A stretch of DNA of 15,581 bases. It comes from an uncultured Alphaproteobacteria bacterium. Lineage in GTDB: Bacteria > Pseudomonadota > Alphaproteobacteria > Rs-D84. Below the pieces are notes generated by a model. The model saw only the letters and a program-made list of their open reading frames with translations, had not been told where the DNA came from and did not search any database. Where the stretch lies: the NCBI GenBank assembly GCA_937900435.1, contig CALCEG010000032.1, forward strand, positions 1 to 15,581, read 5' to 3'. The translations under genes were made by a program, and so were the position numbers. Positions 14,725-15,581 of the stretch are shown here, piece by piece (the stretch's first letter is position 1; every line of letters begins with the position of its first letter).

Positions 14725-15446
14725 TGGATTACACAAAACTTAAACGCAAAATCGAAACAAACCGCGCAATAATATCAAACATATTTTCTGACGCGGAATC
14801 GACCAAGCGTTTAAACAATTTAAATTGGTTGCGACACGAAATTTCATATACCGAACCACGAACACTGTTTCATGTACCGAACAAAGAACAGCAACCATAC
14901 CTTGATTTTAATTGTATGCGCAATCTTGGCATTGCATATGATTATATTATAAATAATCCGACTGCGCCAGTTGATACCTATTCCGTATGTAAAATCCATC
15001 ATTTACTATGCGCAGACACATACATTGACGGCGGTCGTTTTCGCACCTGTACCAAGGTTCTTGAAATCTTTGTTAACGGCAATCGTATGTACGCCCCAGA
15101 TGCGTATGAAATACCATACAAATTAAACGATATTGTTTACAAAGCAAACAATATATCCAGCGACCCATTATGCACTGCCTTTGACGTGCATTACAGTCTA
15201 ATTGCCCTGCAACCATTTGATGATTTCAACAAGCGCACCGCCCGTATGATTATGAATTGGGTACTTGTTCAAAATGGGTATTCTCCGATTGTATTTAACG
15301 CAACCAGCGACAAGCGCAACTATATCGCATCACTTGGTGCGAACGCGAACGGCAACCACAAAGAATACAACAAATATATGTTATCTTGTATGGCACGCAC
15401 CCAAGACAAGATTATAAACCTGTTTAAAAAATCCCGTATTTTATAA
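14721..15446 (+). CDS. Fic-fold protein with altered active site (His to Gln)
   Basis: A 241-aa protein whose central part carries the Fic domain: the loop GGRFRT (104-109), the flap/beta-hairpin region (VLEIFVNGNRMYAPDAYEIP) and the helix with the core motif QPFDDFNKRTAR (164-175). Canonical Fic AMPylases read HPFxxGNGRxxR. Here the catalytic His is Gln164 (codon CAA) and the centre is N-K-R, as in the Doc kinase toxin, rather than GNGR. Without the His, normal AMP or phosphate transfer is unlikely, so it may be a binding pseudoenzyme or have other chemistry. No (S/T)xxxE(G/N) inhibitory motif is evident. There is no Shine-Dalgarno before the ATG; the four-base overlap with the kinase gene implies translational coupling. 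A second ATG at 14724 is an alternative start. No convincing terminator follows. Confidence 0.85.
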   Translation: MMDYTKLKRKIETNRAIISNIFSDAESTKRLNNLNWLRHEISYTEPRTLFHVPNKEQQPYLDFNCMRNLGIAYDYIINNPTAPVDTYSVCKIHHLLCADTYIDGGRFRTCTKVLEIFVNGNRMYAPDAYEIPYKLNDIVYKANNISSDPLCTAFDVHYSLIALQPFDDFNKRTARMIMNWVLVQNGYSPIVFNATSDKRNYIASLGANANGNHKEYNKYMLSCMARTQDKIINLFKKSRIL

Positions 15447-15501
15447 GACTCTGTTTAGCAGTATTTACCACCAACCCCACAAAAATTGGAAGTTAAAAAC
15501 T

Positions 15502-15526
15502 TCGTCATTCTCGCGTATCGGGCCCC
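15502..15526. repeat. GC-rich direct repeat, copy 1
   Basis: A 25-base unit beginning TCGTCATTC and ending CGCGTATCGGGCCCC. It recurs 40 bases later with one mismatch (T here, C in copy 2, at 15511). It is far more GC-rich than its surroundings and sits in the intergenic DNA after the Fic gene. Confidence 0.75.
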
Positions 15527-15541
15527 TATGCACGCTCTCTC

Positions 15542-15566
15542 TCGTCATTCCCGCGTATCGGGCCCC
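15542..15566. repeat. GC-rich direct repeat, copy 2
   Basis: Second copy of the 25-base unit, 15 bases after the first ends. Internally CCCG and CGGG can pair around CGTAT, and GGGCCC is self-complementary, so it may be a short palindromic interspersed element. The window ends 15 bases later, so more copies may follow. Confidence 0.75.
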
Positions 15567-15581
15567 GAACCTCACACCTCT

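Noticed and set aside
15489..15503. GAAGTT-AAA-AACTTC hairpin as terminator of the kinase/Fic unit
   Set aside because: It is AU-rich with a 6-bp stem and no T run afterwards, so it is unlikely to stop transcription.
15502..15566. Possible CRISPR array
   Set aside because: Only two repeat copies with a 15-base gap, far shorter than a normal spacer, and no cas genes nearby.

Overview
The window reads as bacterial chromosome from a Gram-negative, probably alphaproteobacterial, anaerobe with AT-rich DNA. The support is a CarD/CdnL-type RNA polymerase regulator, a BamE-type outer-membrane assembly lipoprotein, an EnvC-type murein hydrolase activator, a CtpA-type periplasmic protease, and a full-length single-chain pyruvate:ferredoxin oxidoreductase, which implies oxygen-free energy metabolism. 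Several Cys-rich or repeat-rich secreted proteins of unknown role would suit a host-associated (gut-type) lineage such as the RF32/Enterousia-like alphaproteobacteria; that placement is inference from protein style, not from a marker gene.

Layout. 1-52 may hold the tail of a plus-strand gene leaving the window. 61-2342 (minus) is a tyrS-envC operon with a one-base stop/start overlap and a recognisable sigma70-type promoter. 2421-4876 (minus) is a lineage-specific block: two paralogous small proteins of unknown function flank a large secreted modular protein. 4980-5534 is carD with its own promoter and terminator. 5650-10197 (minus) is the pyruvate:ferredoxin oxidoreductase gene, followed closely by bamE and a secreted Cys-rich protein, ending at a strong terminator.

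From 10340 the plus strand carries a two-gene unit: a ClpP-like serine protease with an intact triad, and a protein with a helix-turn-helix-like segment and a long coiled coil. A bidirectional terminator (12234-12261) separates it from the convergent ctpA (minus, to 13660). Divergent from ctpA, a near-perfect consensus promoter drives a second plus-strand pair: an aminoglycoside/choline-kinase-like phosphotransferase whose stop codon overlaps the start of a Fic-fold protein. The Fic protein has a Doc-like N-K-R core but a Gln where the catalytic His should be. The window ends in GC-rich direct repeats.

Housekeeping genes (tyrS, envC, carD, nifJ, bamE, ctpA) are interleaved with three accessory modules: the paralog/secreted-protein block, the ClpP-like/HTH pair, and the kinase/pseudo-Fic pair. 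The last is the best candidate for an undescribed system. No tRNA, rRNA, CRISPR array or insertion sequence was found, and no gene-free stretch exceeds 300 bases.
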